Positions 7,455-16,825 of a stretch of 36,418 nucleotides of DNA are shown in pieces. A program made the position numbers and the translations under genes. The DNA lies in the NCBI GenBank assembly GCA_904420435.1, contig CAJFVK010000008.1:1-36418 (forward strand), in the 5' to 3' direction. The notes under the pieces are model-generated. The model was not told where the DNA came from and did not search any database. It saw only the letters and a list, made by a program, of their open reading frames with translations. Position 1 is the first letter of the stretch. Each line of letters opens with the position of its first letter. Origin of the DNA: an uncultured Oscillospiraceae bacterium (lineage in GTDB: Bacteria > Bacillota > Clostridia > Oscillospirales > Oscillospiraceae).

Positions 7455-8090
7455 TTACATGGTGCCGAAGATCCGGTCCCCCGCATCCCCCAGGCCGGGG
7501 ACGATATAGCCCCGCTCGTTCAGGCGGTCGTCCACCGCGCCGCAGTAGATGGGCACATCCGGGTGCTCCGTCTGGATGCGCTGGACGCCCTCCGGGGCGG
7601 CCAGGAGCACCATGAGCTTGATGCGCTTGCAGCCGAAGTCCTTCATAAAGCCGATGGCCGCGGCGGCGCTACCTCCGGTGGCCAGCATGGGGTCTACGAT
7701 CAGCACGTCCCGCTGGGCAATATCCTTGGGCATCTTGCAGAAGTACTTCACCGGCTCCAGGGTTTCCTCGTCCCGGTAGAGGCCGATGTGCCCCACACGG
7801 GCGGAGGGGACCATCCGCAGCACCCCGTCCACCAGGCCAAGGCCCGCCCGCAGGATGGGCACCACGGCAAATTTCTTCCCCATCAGGGTGGGGGCGGTGG
7901 TCTTGCAGATGGGGGTCTCCACCTCACGCTCCGTCAGGGGCAGGTCCCGGGTGGCCTCATAGGTCAGGAGCATGCCGATCTCGCTGACCAGCTCCCGGAA
8001 GTCCTTGGTGGAGGTGTTCTTGTCCCGCAGGATGGTGAGCTTGTGGGCCAGCAGCGGATGGCTGACAACGTGCAGGGTATCTTTTTTCAT
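7455..8090 (-). CDS. upp: Uracil phosphoribosyltransferase
   Basis: 211 aa; [55 protein letters not shown]-binding motif, [18 protein letters not shown]-terminus. Confidence 0.97.
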   Translation of the reverse strand: MKKDTLHVVSHPLLAHKLTILRDKNTSTKDFRELVSEIGMLLTYEATRDLPLTEREVETPICKTTAPTLMGKKFAVVPILRAGLGLVDGVLRMVPSARVGHIGLYRDEETLEPVKYFCKMPKDIAQRDVLIVDPMLATGGSAAAAIGFMKDFGCKRIKLMVLLAAPEGVQRIQTEHPDVPIYCGAVDDRLNERGYIVPGLGDAGDRIFGTM

Positions 8091-8117
8091 GGCAGCGTCC
8101 TCCCAATCTCTCGCATG

Positions 8118-8393
8118 TTACGATTTCTTGCCTGTTTTTGTTTTTAACGGCTCCAGCTCCGCCCCGCAGTAGGGGCAGCAGGTGATGTCATAGGGAACCC
8201 GGTCAGAGATGTGCCGGCCGCAGCTGGGGCAGCGGAATTTGACAGCGTGGACACCCACCCCGGCCAGCATCAGGATAAGGCCGAAAATGCTGACGGCGTT
8301 CCAGCCCCGGTGGACGCAGAACGCCACAAGAAGGGCAAGGGCGCCGGCGACCTCCACGCAGTTGGCAATGATGCGCCATTTTCTGCAGCTCAT
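8118..8393 (-). CDS. Small membrane protein with C-terminal zinc ribbon
   Basis: 91 aa; two hydrophobic segments then CPSCG...CCPYCG. Confidence 0.65.
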   Translation of the reverse strand: MSCRKWRIIANCVEVAGALALLVAFCVHRGWNAVSIFGLILMLAGVGVHAVKFRCPSCGRHISDRVPYDITCCPYCGAELEPLKTKTGKKS

Positions 8394-8406
8394 AAGCGAC
8401 CTCCTC

Positions 8407-9123
8407 TTACGCAGGGTCCTGTGTCTGCCGCTGCAATCTTTCCAGCCGCTCCCGCTCCGCCTGGCTCAGGCGGAGGTAGACCGGGAGGAGCTCCTGGGCC
8501 GTGACCGTCTCCCCCCGGAGGACCATGGCCTCTCCCACCAGACCCACCCCTACGGCGCTCTGGAGCCGCAGGTGGGCGGGGGCCAGGCGGCAGGCGAAAC
8601 CCCGGTCCGCCAGGTAGCGGAAGCACAGCTCCGCCCCGTCGCCCACGATGGTGTAGGTTGTTTCTGCCTCCAGCTCCCGCTCCAGCTCCGTCAGGGCGAT
8701 GGCCCGGTCCGGGGCCAGGCGGGTGAGGATGCCATCCCCGCCGGAGAAAATGGCGTTGTAGATCTGTTGGCGCCGGGCGTCCATGGCGCAGAGGATGGGC
8801 CCTTGAATGTGGGTCAGGGGGGCCGCCATGGCCTCCAGGGTGGAAACCGCCGCGCAGGGGAGGTCCGCCGCCCAGGCCAGTCCCTTCACCGCCGCCACAC
8901 CGATCCGCAGTCCGGTAAAGGAGCCAGGTCCCGCCGCCACGGCGATGGCGTCCATGTCCCGGAGGGACAGCTCGCTGTTGCGCAGCATGTCCTCCACCAT
9001 GGGCATCAAGGTCCGGCTGTGGGTCAGGGCAGTGGCCTGAAAGGCCATGGCCACCGGCGCGCCGTCACGGATGACGGCGCAGGATGCGGCCTTGGCCGAG
9101 CTTTCTATCGCAAGTATCGTCAT
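8407..9123 (-). CDS. tsaB: tRNA threonylcarbamoyladenosine biosynthesis protein TsaB
   Basis: From ATG 9123: MTILAIESSAKAASCAVIRDG...AVAAGPGSFTGLRIGVAAVKGLAWA; 2 bp downstream of tsaE. Confidence 0.93.
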   Translation of the reverse strand: MTILAIESSAKAASCAVIRDGAPVAMAFQATALTHSRTLMPMVEDMLRNSELSLRDMDAIAVAAGPGSFTGLRIGVAAVKGLAWAADLPCAAVSTLEAMAAPLTHIQGPILCAMDARRQQIYNAIFSGGDGILTRLAPDRAIALTELERELEAETTYTIVGDGAELCFRYLADRGFACRLAPAHLRLQSAVGVGLVGEAMVLRGETVTAQELLPVYLRLSQAERERLERLQRQTQDPA

Positions 9124-9124
9124 G

Positions 9125-9598
9125 TCAGCGCTCCTCCGCCTTTCCTGTTTCCTGCCCGCCCGATGGCAGACGGGGGACTGCAATGGTGATGATCCGCCCC
9201 TCTTCCTCCTCCGGATGGCGGCGGATGGAAACACGGATGCTCTCCGCCGGCAGGGCGGAGGCCACCTGCTCGCTCCACTCCACCGCGCAGACGCCTCCCC
9301 GATCCAGGTAGTCCTCCCAGCCAATGTCGAAGAGTTCCTCCGGGCCGGAGAGGCGGTACATGTCAAAGTGGAAGAGGGGGAGCCGCCCCCCGGGATACTC
9401 GTTGACGATATTAAAGGTGGGGCTGGATACCCGGCCGGCGCAGCCCAGCCCCCGGGCCAGCCCCCGGGTGAAGGCCGTCTTCCCGGCGCCCAGATCGCCG
9501 AAGTAGGCCACCACATCCCCCGGCTCCAGCAGCGTAGCCAGCCGCTCTCCCAGGGACTCGGTTTCCGCAGGGCTGTGGGTGATATATTCCTTTTCCAT
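9125..9598 (-). CDS. tsaE: tRNA threonylcarbamoyladenosine biosynthesis ATPase TsaE
   Basis: 157 aa; GDLGAGKTAFTRGLARGLG P-loop, SSPTFNIVNEY, LFHFDMYRL, EWSE. Confidence 0.95.
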   Translation of the reverse strand: MEKEYITHSPAETESLGERLATLLEPGDVVAYFGDLGAGKTAFTRGLARGLGCAGRVSSPTFNIVNEYPGGRLPLFHFDMYRLSGPEELFDIGWEDYLDRGGVCAVEWSEQVASALPAESIRVSIRRHPEEEEGRIITIAVPRLPSGGQETGKAEER

Positions 9599-9747
9599 GG
9601 AAAACCTCTCTGCTCTGTTCTGATTTCAAAGTATAGCACAATCCGGAGGGTGTGAAAAGAGGAAAAGCGAAAATGGGGGAACTTCCGCCCTTTTGGCCGC
9701 GCCGCCCGGAGGGAGGAAAAGCGGCGCGGGGGAGATGGGAAAGGAGG

Positions 9748-9776
9748 TTTACAGGCCGCCCGCCCTGTGGTACAAT
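9748..9776 (+). promoter_or_regulatory. Promoter for the rodA/ftsW-family gene
   Basis: TTTACA-N17-TACAAT. Confidence 0.6.
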
Positions 9777-9842
9777 AATAAAACCCGCCGGCGGCCCCGT
9801 TTCCGGGACGCAGGGGCGATTTCAAAAAAGGAGTTTCCAAGC

Positions 9843-10991
9843 GTGCGCTCACTGACCGGAGCAATTCAATATGTCTGGCGGAAGATGGACCCGGTGCTTC
9901 TGGGGCTCATCCTGGCCGCCACCGGCTACGGCGTGGTGCTGGTGGCCAGCGCCACCAACTACACCGGCTCAAGCCGCAATGTGATCGTCCAGGCGGCCGC
10001 CGCCGTCCTGGGAATCTTTGCCTACGCTTTTTTTTCCGTGGTGGATGTGGAGCACTTCTCGGAGAAGTGGAAGTGGTTCCTGGCCTTCAACATCGGCTTC
10101 ATCCTCCTGCTGATGACGCCCCTTGGCATGGAGGAGAACGGCAACCGCTCCTGGCTCTACACCCGGGGCATGCCCACCAGCATCCAGCCGGCGGAGATCG
10201 TCAAGCTGACCTTCACTGTGCTGCTGGCCAAGCAGATGGCCTGGTTCCGGGAGAACCGGAAGATGCGGGGGCTGGACTCCCTGCTCTGGCCGGCGGCCCA
10301 CGCCGGCTTCATGTTCGCGCTGATCTTCGTGGTGTCCAGCGACGTGGGCAGCGGTATGGTCTATCTGGTGATCTATGTGGGCATGGCCTTCGCCGCCGGT
10401 CTCCCCTGGTACTGGTTCGCCATCGGCACCGGCGTTCTGGGAATCGGGATTACGGCGCTGGTGGTGCTGGATAAGGTGCCCACCTATATGATGGAACGGT
10501 TTATCGTCATCTTTGACCACAGCTACAGTCCCCAGGGGGTGGGCTGGCAGCAGACCCGCGGCCTGATGGCTTTGGGCAGCGGCGGGATTTTCGGGCAGGG
10601 TCTCTTCAACGGGATCCAGACCCAGTCCCTGGATCCGTCCTCCCTCCCGGAGCGGGAGACGGACTTCATCTTCTGCGTGGCGGGGGAGGAGCTGGGGCTG
10701 ATCGGCTGCCTGGCGATCATCCTGCTGGAGACCCTGATTATCTACCGCTGCTTCCAGACCGCCCGGATTGCCAGGAGCAGCATGGAGTCCCTGGTCTGTG
10801 TGGGATTTGCCACCATGCTCATGTTCCAGACCATTGAGAACATCGGCATGTGCCTCTTTGTGATGCCGGTGATCGGCCTGACCCTGCCCTTTTTCAGCTA
10901 CGGGGGCAGCTCTATCGTCACCCTCTTTGCCGCCATGGGCATTGTGTCGGGCATCCGAAAACGGATTCTCCCGGAGTGGCTGCGCAATTAG
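9843..10991 (+). CDS. rodA: FtsW/RodA/SpoVE-family peptidoglycan polymerase (RodA-like)
   Basis: GTG start with AAGGAG upstream; multi-TM; GMPTSIQPAEIVKLTFTVLLAK, QQTRGLMALGSGGIFGQGLFNG, LPERETDFIFCVAGEELG, LPFFSYGGSSIVTLF. Confidence 0.88.
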   Translation: MRSLTGAIQYVWRKMDPVLLGLILAATGYGVVLVASATNYTGSSRNVIVQAAAAVLGIFAYAFFSVVDVEHFSEKWKWFLAFNIGFILLLMTPLGMEENGNRSWLYTRGMPTSIQPAEIVKLTFTVLLAKQMAWFRENRKMRGLDSLLWPAAHAGFMFALIFVVSSDVGSGMVYLVIYVGMAFAAGLPWYWFAIGTGVLGIGITALVVLDKVPTYMMERFIVIFDHSYSPQGVGWQQTRGLMALGSGGIFGQGLFNGIQTQSLDPSSLPERETDFIFCVAGEELGLIGCLAIILLETLIIYRCFQTARIARSSMESLVCVGFATMLMFQTIENIGMCLFVMPVIGLTLPFFSYGGSSIVTLFAAMGIVSGIRKRILPEWLRN

Positions 10992-11019
10992 CCCGGGCAG
11001 GCAGCCCAGACAAAAATTG

Positions 11020-11075
11020 AAGAAGACGGCCCGCCTGGTTTTAGCCAGGCGGGCCGTCTTCTTCTGTACTTTTTC
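11020..11075. terminator. Bidirectional terminator between rodA and dapH
   Basis: AAGAAGACGGCCCGCCTGG-N6-CCAGGCGGGCCGTCTTCTT, 19-bp perfect stem between converging genes. Confidence 0.92.
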
Positions 11076-11093
11076 TTATGAAGCAAATCTACC

Positions 11094-11792
11094 TTATAGG
11101 TTGCGCAGAGAGTCCTCCAGGGCAGTCTTTATGGTGGTCTTCTCGTCCTTCATCTTGATCACCCGGGCGGGGCAGCCCGCCACCACGGCGTTCTCCGGCA
11201 CGTCCTGGGTCACCACCGCCCCGGCGGCCACCACCGCGCCCTTCCCGATGCGGACCCCCTCGATCACCACCGCGTTGGCGCCGATGAGCACGTCGTCCTC
11301 CACGATCACCGGCGTGGCGCTGGCGGGCTCGATCACGCCGGCCAGCACGGCGCCGGCGCCGATGTGGCAGTGGTCGCCCACCGTGGCCCGGCCGCCCAGG
11401 ACGGCCCCCATGTCGATCATGGTGCCCCGGCCCACCACCGCGCCGATGTTGATGATGGCCCCCATCATGATCACCGCCGCGTCGCCGATGGACACCTGCT
11501 CCCGGATGATGGCGCCGGGCTCAATCCGGGCGTTGATCCCCTTCAGGTCCAGCAGGGGAATGGCGCTGTTGCGCCGGTCGTTCTCCACCACCAGGTCCGC
11601 AATGCTGCCGGCGTTGGCGGTAAGGATCGGCTCCAGCTCCCTCCAGTCACCGAAGACGATCTTGCTCCTTCCGCCCCCAAACACCTTGGCGGTTCCGTAG
11701 TCGATGGGGGAGCGCTCGTTCACATAGACCTTCACCGGGGTCTTTTTCTCCGCGTTGGCAATGTGGGCAATGAGTTCCTGGGCTGTCATCAT
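11094..11792 (-). CDS. dapH: 2,3,4,5-tetrahydropyridine-2,6-dicarboxylate N-acetyltransferase
   Basis: 232 aa; N-terminal DapH domain ([23 protein letters not shown]) and left-handed beta-helix hexapeptide repeats; downstream of dapA-dapB. Confidence 0.92.
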   Translation of the reverse strand: MMTAQELIAHIANAEKKTPVKVYVNERSPIDYGTAKVFGGGRSKIVFGDWRELEPILTANAGSIADLVVENDRRNSAIPLLDLKGINARIEPGAIIREQVSIGDAAVIMMGAIINIGAVVGRGTMIDMGAVLGGRATVGDHCHIGAGAVLAGVIEPASATPVIVEDDVLIGANAVVIEGVRIGKGAVVAAGAVVTQDVPENAVVAGCPARVIKMKDEKTTIKTALEDSLRNL

Positions 11793-11797
11793 GGTAC

Positions 11798-12520
11798 TTA
11801 CTTTCCTCCAAACAAAATATCCTGCAGCTGGTAGTGGCCCTTGGGCATATGGATCAGCTTCCGGGCCACATACAGCGCGCCGTTGACAAAAATCTGCCGG
11901 GAGCCGGCCTTGTGGGTGATCTCCAGCACCTCGTCCACGCCGAAGAAGCTCACCGTGTGCTCTCCCGCCACGGTGCCGCCCCGGATGGCGTGGATGCCGA
12001 TCTCGTTCTTCTCCCGCTTGCCGCAGATCCCCTGCCGCCCGTAGACGGGCTTCATCTGGTGCCTGGGATCGATGGCGTCCAGCAGGAGCTTGGCGGTTCC
12101 GCTGGGGGCGTCCACCTTCTGGTTGTGGTGGGTTTCCACAATTTCAATGTCAAAGTCCGGCTTCAGCACATCGCTGATCTGCTCCAGCACCTGGCGGAAC
12201 ACGGCGATCCCGATGGAGTAGTTGGCGCTGTGGAGCACCGGGATCAGCTGCCCCAGCCGGTGGAAGACCTCCAGATCGTTGGGGGTATAGCCGGTGGTAC
12301 CGCTGAGCAGGGGAGTGGATGTGCGGCGGGCGTAGTCCGCCACCCGGGAGAGGGCGGCGGGGCTGGAGAAATCCATCACCACGTCCGCCTTCAGGTCGGC
12401 CTTTTCCAGGGCGGCCGTGTTGTTCTCATCGAAAACCCCCGCCACTTCATCCCCCGCAGCGACAGCGGTCTGCTCAATGAGGCGGCCCATGCGGCCGTGT
12501 CCAATCAGTACGATCTTCAT
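11798..12520 (-). CDS. dapB: 4-hydroxy-tetrahydrodipicolinate reductase
   Basis: From ATG 12520: [54 protein letters not shown] overlap with dapA. Confidence 0.96.
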   Translation of the reverse strand: MKIVLIGHGRMGRLIEQTAVAAGDEVAGVFDENNTAALEKADLKADVVMDFSSPAALSRVADYARRTSTPLLSGTTGYTPNDLEVFHRLGQLIPVLHSANYSIGIAVFRQVLEQISDVLKPDFDIEIVETHHNQKVDAPSGTAKLLLDAIDPRHQMKPVYGRQGICGKREKNEIGIHAIRGGTVAGEHTVSFFGVDEVLEITHKAGSRQIFVNGALYVARKLIHMPKGHYQLQDILFGGK

Positions 12521-13410
12521 GCCAGCAGCCCAGCCTCCTCCATCAGCTTCTCCAGGGCCGCCTGGTGGGCGGCGTCCATCTCGCACAGGGGCAGGCGGAA
12601 GGGCCCGGCCTCCATACCCATCCGGTTCATGGCGGTCTTCACGGGGATGGGGTTCACCTCCATAAAGAGGCCGTTCATCAGGGGAAGATAGCGCAGCGCC
12701 GCGTCCACGGCGGCCTTCCGGTCCCCCTCCAGGAAGTTCATCACCATGTCGTGGCACTGGCGGGGCATGATGTTGGCCCACACGGAGATGATGCCGCTGC
12801 CGCCGATGGAGAGGAGGGGGATGGTGATGTCGTCGTTGCCGCTCCAGAGGGCGAAATCGTCCCCCACCAGGTGGGCGATCTTCATGGCGTAGGACATATC
12901 GCCGCTGGCCTCCTTGATGCCGGCGATGTTGGGGTGGCTGTGGAGCCGCTCCAGAACCTCCACGGAGATGGAGCAGCCGGTCCGGCCGGGCACGTTGTAG
13001 AGGATGGCGGGGAGATCCACCTGGTCGGCCACAGTGGCAAAGTGGCGGTACATCCCCTCTGCGTTGGCCTTGTTGTAGTAGGGGGAGATCAGGAGCAGCC
13101 CGTCGGCCCCCAGGGCCTGGGCCCGCCGGCTCTTCTCCAGCATGGTTTCCGTGCAGTTGGAGCCGGTGCCGGCGATCACGGGGACACGGCCCGCCGCCGT
13201 TTCCACCACGCAGCGGAGCACCGCGTCATCCTCCTCGTGGGTCATGGTGGAGGACTCGCCCGTGGTGCCCAGGGCCAGGATGCCGTCGGTCTTGTTCTCA
13301 ATGTGCCACTCCACCCACTGGCGCAGGCGCTCGAAATTGACGCTCCCGTCCTGGTGGAAGGGGGTCACCAGGGCCACGATGGAACCTCTCAGTCCCTGCA
13401 GCTTGTTCAT
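12517..13410 (-). CDS. dapA: 4-hydroxy-tetrahydrodipicolinate synthase
   Basis: From ATG 13410: MNKLQGLRGSIVALVTPF; GTTGESSTMTHEE, SPYYNKANAEGMYRHF, ILYNVPGRTGCSI, IAGIKEASGD. Confidence 0.97.
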   Translation of the reverse strand: MNKLQGLRGSIVALVTPFHQDGSVNFERLRQWVEWHIENKTDGILALGTTGESSTMTHEEDDAVLRCVVETAAGRVPVIAGTGSNCTETMLEKSRRAQALGADGLLLISPYYNKANAEGMYRHFATVADQVDLPAILYNVPGRTGCSISVEVLERLHSHPNIAGIKEASGDMSYAMKIAHLVGDDFALWSGNDDITIPLLSIGGSGIISVWANIMPRQCHDMVMNFLEGDRKAAVDAALRYLPLMNGLFMEVNPIPVKTAMNRMGMEAGPFRLPLCEMDAAHQAALEKLMEEAGLLA

Positions 13411-13435
13411 ACTTGTTTTCCTCCTGTCTAAAAAT

Positions 13436-13473
13436 CTGAAAACAAGAAAGCCGGTAGGCTCTCTACCGACTTT
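13436..13473 (-). terminator. Expression-platform terminator of the lysine riboswitch
   Basis: Minus strand AAAGTCGGTAG-AGAGC-CTACCGGCTTT then CTTGTTTTC, between the aptamer and dapA. Confidence 0.8.
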
Positions 13474-13507
13474 ACACTGCCGCCCCAACGGCTCCATGTG
13501 ACAGTTA

Positions 13508-13672
13508 GTAGATAGCGCAACTGCGGCAAAACTGCCGCAGACAGTGACGGAGATCTTCTCCCCGCCCCCATCTTGCCCACACGCCTGTGTGCAAAATTCG
13601 GCGAAATTGCTTCCGCTGCGTTCCCAGCCCGCCGGCTCCCGCAGCATCGTCGCTCCCGCGCCTCTATCTTGT
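13508..13672 (-). promoter_or_regulatory. Lysine riboswitch (L-box) upstream of dapA
   Basis: Minus strand AAGATAGAGGCGCGGGAG...UUUCGCCGAAUUUUGC...CUCCGUCACUGUCUGCGGCAGUUUUGCCGCAGUUGCGCUAUCUAC; AGAGGCGC, CGCCGAA and CACUGUC blocks and the P1 closing pair match the L-box class; position upstream of dapA. Confidence 0.9.
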
Positions 13673-13680
13673 TTTGTAAC

Positions 13681-13709
13681 ACAATAGCATAGATTTTTCC
13701 ATCTGGCAA
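13681..13709 (-). promoter_or_regulatory. Promoter for the lysine riboswitch-dap operon
   Basis: Minus strand TTGCCA-N17-TATTGT about 10 nt before the aptamer. Confidence 0.65.
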
Positions 13710-13897
13710 GAGGCAAATTGAGAAAAAATTCCGCCCGGTTTCCGGCGGGCGGGGAGGGAGCACCGGAGAAATCTGTCAGAAATCACCGGTTCCACCTGTA
13801 CAAAAAAGCCGCCCGCGCGTTATAATAGGGCCAACGAAACATCCCGGCGGCCCGGTGCAATGGGCGGAGGTGAAGCCGGGAAGAGGGGAGAGGCTGT

Positions 13898-15013
13898 ATG
13901 CTGGATCGGATCAGACAATACCGCCGGGATCTGCACCAGATTCCGGAGCTGGGGCGGGAGCTTCCGGAAACCCTCCGGTATGTGGAGCATGTACTAAGGC
14001 CCCTGGGCTGCCGGGTGTTTTCTCCTTCGGAGGGGGCGCTGTGCGCCTGGTTTGACGCGGGGAGGGCCCGCACGACAGCCTTCCGGGCGGATATGGACGC
14101 TCTGCCGGTGGAGGAGCACACCGGGGCCTCCTACTGCTCCAGGCATCCGGGGCGGATGCACGCCTGCGGCCACGACGGGCACACGGCGATGGTGCTGGAG
14201 CTTGCCAACAGAATCGCTGACAGGCGAAATAGCTTGACAAGTAATGTGCTCCTGATTTTTCAGCCCGCGGAGGAAACTGACGGCGGTGCCCGGCAGATCT
14301 GCCAGTCCGGCGTGCTGGAGGAGTATCGGGTGAGCCGGATTTTCGGCCTGCACCTCTGGCCCGGCCTGCCGGCGGGGACCCTCTGGACGCGGCCGGGGGC
14401 GATGATGGCCAAAAACAGCGAGGTCAACGTGATCATCTCCGGCCGCAGCATCCACATCACCAAGTACGCCCAGGGGGTGGACGCCCTGGCCATCGGCGCG
14501 GAGGCCCTGGAGCGGATCTACGCCATGGCGGCGGAGGAGCTGCCGCCGGAGGAGCTGCGGGTGCTGCGCTTTGGCCGGATGGTCAGCGGCACCGTCCGCA
14601 ACGCCCTCAGCGCCCGGACAGAGCTCCAGGGGACGCTGCGGGTGTTCTCCATGGACACCTTCAGGTTCCTGACCCGGCGCTGCCGGGAGATCCTGGCGGA
14701 GCTGGAGAACCGGTACGGCTGCAAGGCGGAGGCGCAGTTCAGCGAGGGGTACCCGCCGGTCTGCAACAGCCCGGAGCTGGTGCAGGCGGTGCGGGACTTC
14801 CTGGGGGAGGCGGCGCCGTCCCTTCTCCCTCAGCCGGATTTGACGGCGGAGGACTTCTCCTTTTACCAGCAGCGCCTGCCCGGCCTGTTCTGCTTTTTGG
14901 GAGTGGGGGACACGGCGCCCCTCCACGCGGCGGAGTTCGACTTTGATGAGTCGGTGCTGGAGGCGGGGGTTTCCTACTACGAGCGCCTGCTGGAGCTGCC
15001 GGAAAACGTCTGA
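13898..15013 (+). CDS. M20-family amidohydrolase (candidate N-acetyl-diaminopimelate deacetylase)
   Basis: 371 aa; RRDLHQIPELG, FRADMDALPVEE, HACGHDGHTAM, FQPAEETDGGA, LTAEDFSFYQQRLPG. Confidence 0.85.
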   Translation: MLDRIRQYRRDLHQIPELGRELPETLRYVEHVLRPLGCRVFSPSEGALCAWFDAGRARTTAFRADMDALPVEEHTGASYCSRHPGRMHACGHDGHTAMVLELANRIADRRNSLTSNVLLIFQPAEETDGGARQICQSGVLEEYRVSRIFGLHLWPGLPAGTLWTRPGAMMAKNSEVNVIISGRSIHITKYAQGVDALAIGAEALERIYAMAAEELPPEELRVLRFGRMVSGTVRNALSARTELQGTLRVFSMDTFRFLTRRCREILAELENRYGCKAEAQFSEGYPPVCNSPELVQAVRDFLGEAAPSLLPQPDLTAEDFSFYQQRLPGLFCFLGVGDTAPLHAAEFDFDESVLEAGVSYYERLLELPENV

Positions 15014-15041
15014 ATATCTGTAAAGTAGAAGCGCTATTCAG

Positions 15042-15752
15042 CTATTGAGTAGCCGAGCGGTGGGACGGACTGTTCCCGGCCTGATGCCGGTCCTCCAGCA
15101 GATACCCCACGCCCCGGACGGAGCGGATGGTGATGGGGCAGCCCAGGGAGCGCAGCTTCTGCCGGAGGCGGGCGATATTGGTCCAGACCACATGGATCTC
15201 CGCGTCGGAGTCCCAGCCCCAGATCCGCTCCATCAGCTGCTCTGTGGACAGGGCCGCCCCCCGGGCGCGGAGCAGAAGCTCCATGGTCTGAAATTCCTTC
15301 CGGTTCAGGTAGGCGCTGCGGCGGCCATAGAGGAGGACGCAGGAGCTGGTGTCCAGCGCCAGAGCACCGAAGGACAGGACGTCCGGGACGTAGCTTCCGC
15401 CCCGCCGGAGCATGGCCCGGACCCTGGCCAGGAATTCCGTGGCGGCAAAGGGGATGGACAGGCACTCGTCGGCGCCGCTCTCCAGGGCCTCCACCAGACG
15501 CTCCAGCCCGCCGGAGCAGAGGAGGAAGACCGGCAGGGACAGGCCCTCCGCCCGGAGGCTTCTCAGCACGGAGAGAGCGTCCTCCTCCGGCAGAGCCTCG
15601 CAGAGGATCAGGCCGTCATAGCGCCCCTCCGCGCAGTAGTCCCGGACGTCCTGGCAGCCCTCCAGCAGGTCCACCGCATACTTCTGCCGCTCCAAAAGAG
15701 CCTTCAAACCGGCAGCCATGTGCTGCCGGCAGTCCGCAATCAGCAATTTCAT
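15042..15752 (-). CDS. OmpR/PhoB-type response regulator with degenerate receiver domain
   Basis: From ATG 15752; receiver-like fold (MKLLIADCRQ...YDGLILCEALP...LPVFLLCSGG...GADECLSIPFAATEFLARVRAMLRR) and intact C-terminal winged helix (NRKEFQTMELLLRARGAALSTEQLMERIWGWDSDAEIHVVWTNIARLRQKL...IRSVRGVGYLLE). Confidence 0.85.
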   Translation of the reverse strand: MKLLIADCRQHMAAGLKALLERQKYAVDLLEGCQDVRDYCAEGRYDGLILCEALPEEDALSVLRSLRAEGLSLPVFLLCSGGLERLVEALESGADECLSIPFAATEFLARVRAMLRRGGSYVPDVLSFGALALDTSSCVLLYGRRSAYLNRKEFQTMELLLRARGAALSTEQLMERIWGWDSDAEIHVVWTNIARLRQKLRSLGCPITIRSVRGVGYLLEDRHQAGNSPSHRSATQ

Positions 15753-16150
15753 GTCGTATCCTCCCGGGGTCAGGTCCCTCTTGCGGCGATTGGCACAGGT
15801 ATTGGTTAGAGAGTGTAGCGCATGGTTTTGAATAGTTTGTAAACAAAGGAAAAATGTTTTATGATCGTTTACAAATTCCCTGAAACGGCGCTTACCTATC
15901 CTTAAAAAGAACAGACCTGCACTTTTTCGGACGCTTTTTATCCCCGCTGTATGCCGCCGGCGGGGCGCGGCAGAGCGGAGGGATGCCTGGCCCGCGGAGC
16001 GGACAGAGGGACCATGCCCTTTCCTGCGCAGGGAACAGAGGAAAGGCACCTCCTACTTATAAACAGATTGTAAAATTTGCTGTCGATTTATGGTACGTTT
16101 AAGGAAAGTGCAGTATGATAGAACAATAAAAAAATAGGAGGTAGCTGCCT

Positions 16151-16825
16151 ATGAAGATATTGGTAGTAGAAGATGAGCGGCGGCTGGCCAACTCCATTGC
16201 GGACCTGCTGCGGACCAACGGGATGGAGGTGGACGTGGCCTACGACGGGAACGCCGGCTACGCCTACGCCTCCAGTGGGATATATGACCTGCTGATTTTG
16301 GATGTGATGCTGCCCTACCAGTCGGGGTTTGAGGTGACGAGCCGCCTGCGCTCGGAGCGCAACGGCGTTCCGATCCTGATCCTAACAGCAAAGGGGGATA
16401 CCGCCGAGCGGATCGCCGGGCTGGACGCCGGCGCGGACTACTATCTGACCAAGCCCTTTGACACGGGGGAGCTGCTGGCCTGCGTCCGGGCGCTGCTCCG
16501 CCGGCAGGGGGAGCAGGTGAATGTGCTGGAGTTCGGCAACACCACCCTGGACCTCTCTACCTGCATCCTCTCCCGCGGCGACGAGCAGGTGCGGCTGAGT
16601 ACCCGGGAGTTTGACATCATGCGGATCCTCATGTCCGCCCAGCACCGGAACGTGGCTAAGGAGGCCGTTCTGACCAAGGTCTGGGGCTACGACTCCAACG
16701 CGGATGAGAACCATGTGGAGGTCTACGTTTCCTTCCTGCGCAAGAAGCTGGCGGTGATCCACTCCAACATCCGGATTGTGGCCATCCGGCGGCAGGGCTA
16801 CCACCTGGAAACGGCGGAAGAATGA
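16151..16825 (+). CDS. OmpR-family response regulator
   Basis: 224 aa; MKILVVEDE, LLILDVMLP, LILTAKG, LTKPFDTGEL, C-terminal winged helix. Confidence 0.95.
   Translation: MKILVVEDERRLANSIADLLRTNGMEVDVAYDGNAGYAYASSGIYDLLILDVMLPYQSGFEVTSRLRSERNGVPILILTAKGDTAERIAGLDAGADYYLTKPFDTGELLACVRALLRRQGEQVNVLEFGNTTLDLSTCILSRGDEQVRLSTREFDIMRILMSAQHRNVAKEAVLTKVWGYDSNADENHVEVYVSFLRKKLAVIHSNIRIVAIRRQGYHLETAEE

Noticed and set aside
9124-9864. Upstream extension of the tsaB ORF to 485 aa
   Set aside because: The extension is out of frame with and overlaps tsaE and its upstream region; ATG at 9123 gives canonical TsaB.
13411-13716. Upstream extension of the dapA ORF (about 100 extra residues)
   Set aside because: The extension runs through the lysine riboswitch and its terminator; ATG at 13410 gives the canonical DapA N-terminus.
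15042-16049. Longer 335-aa form of the atypical response regulator
   Set aside because: The N-terminal ~100 residues cover an AT-rich intergenic region without coding character; ATG at 15752 gives the receiver N-terminus MKLLIADC.
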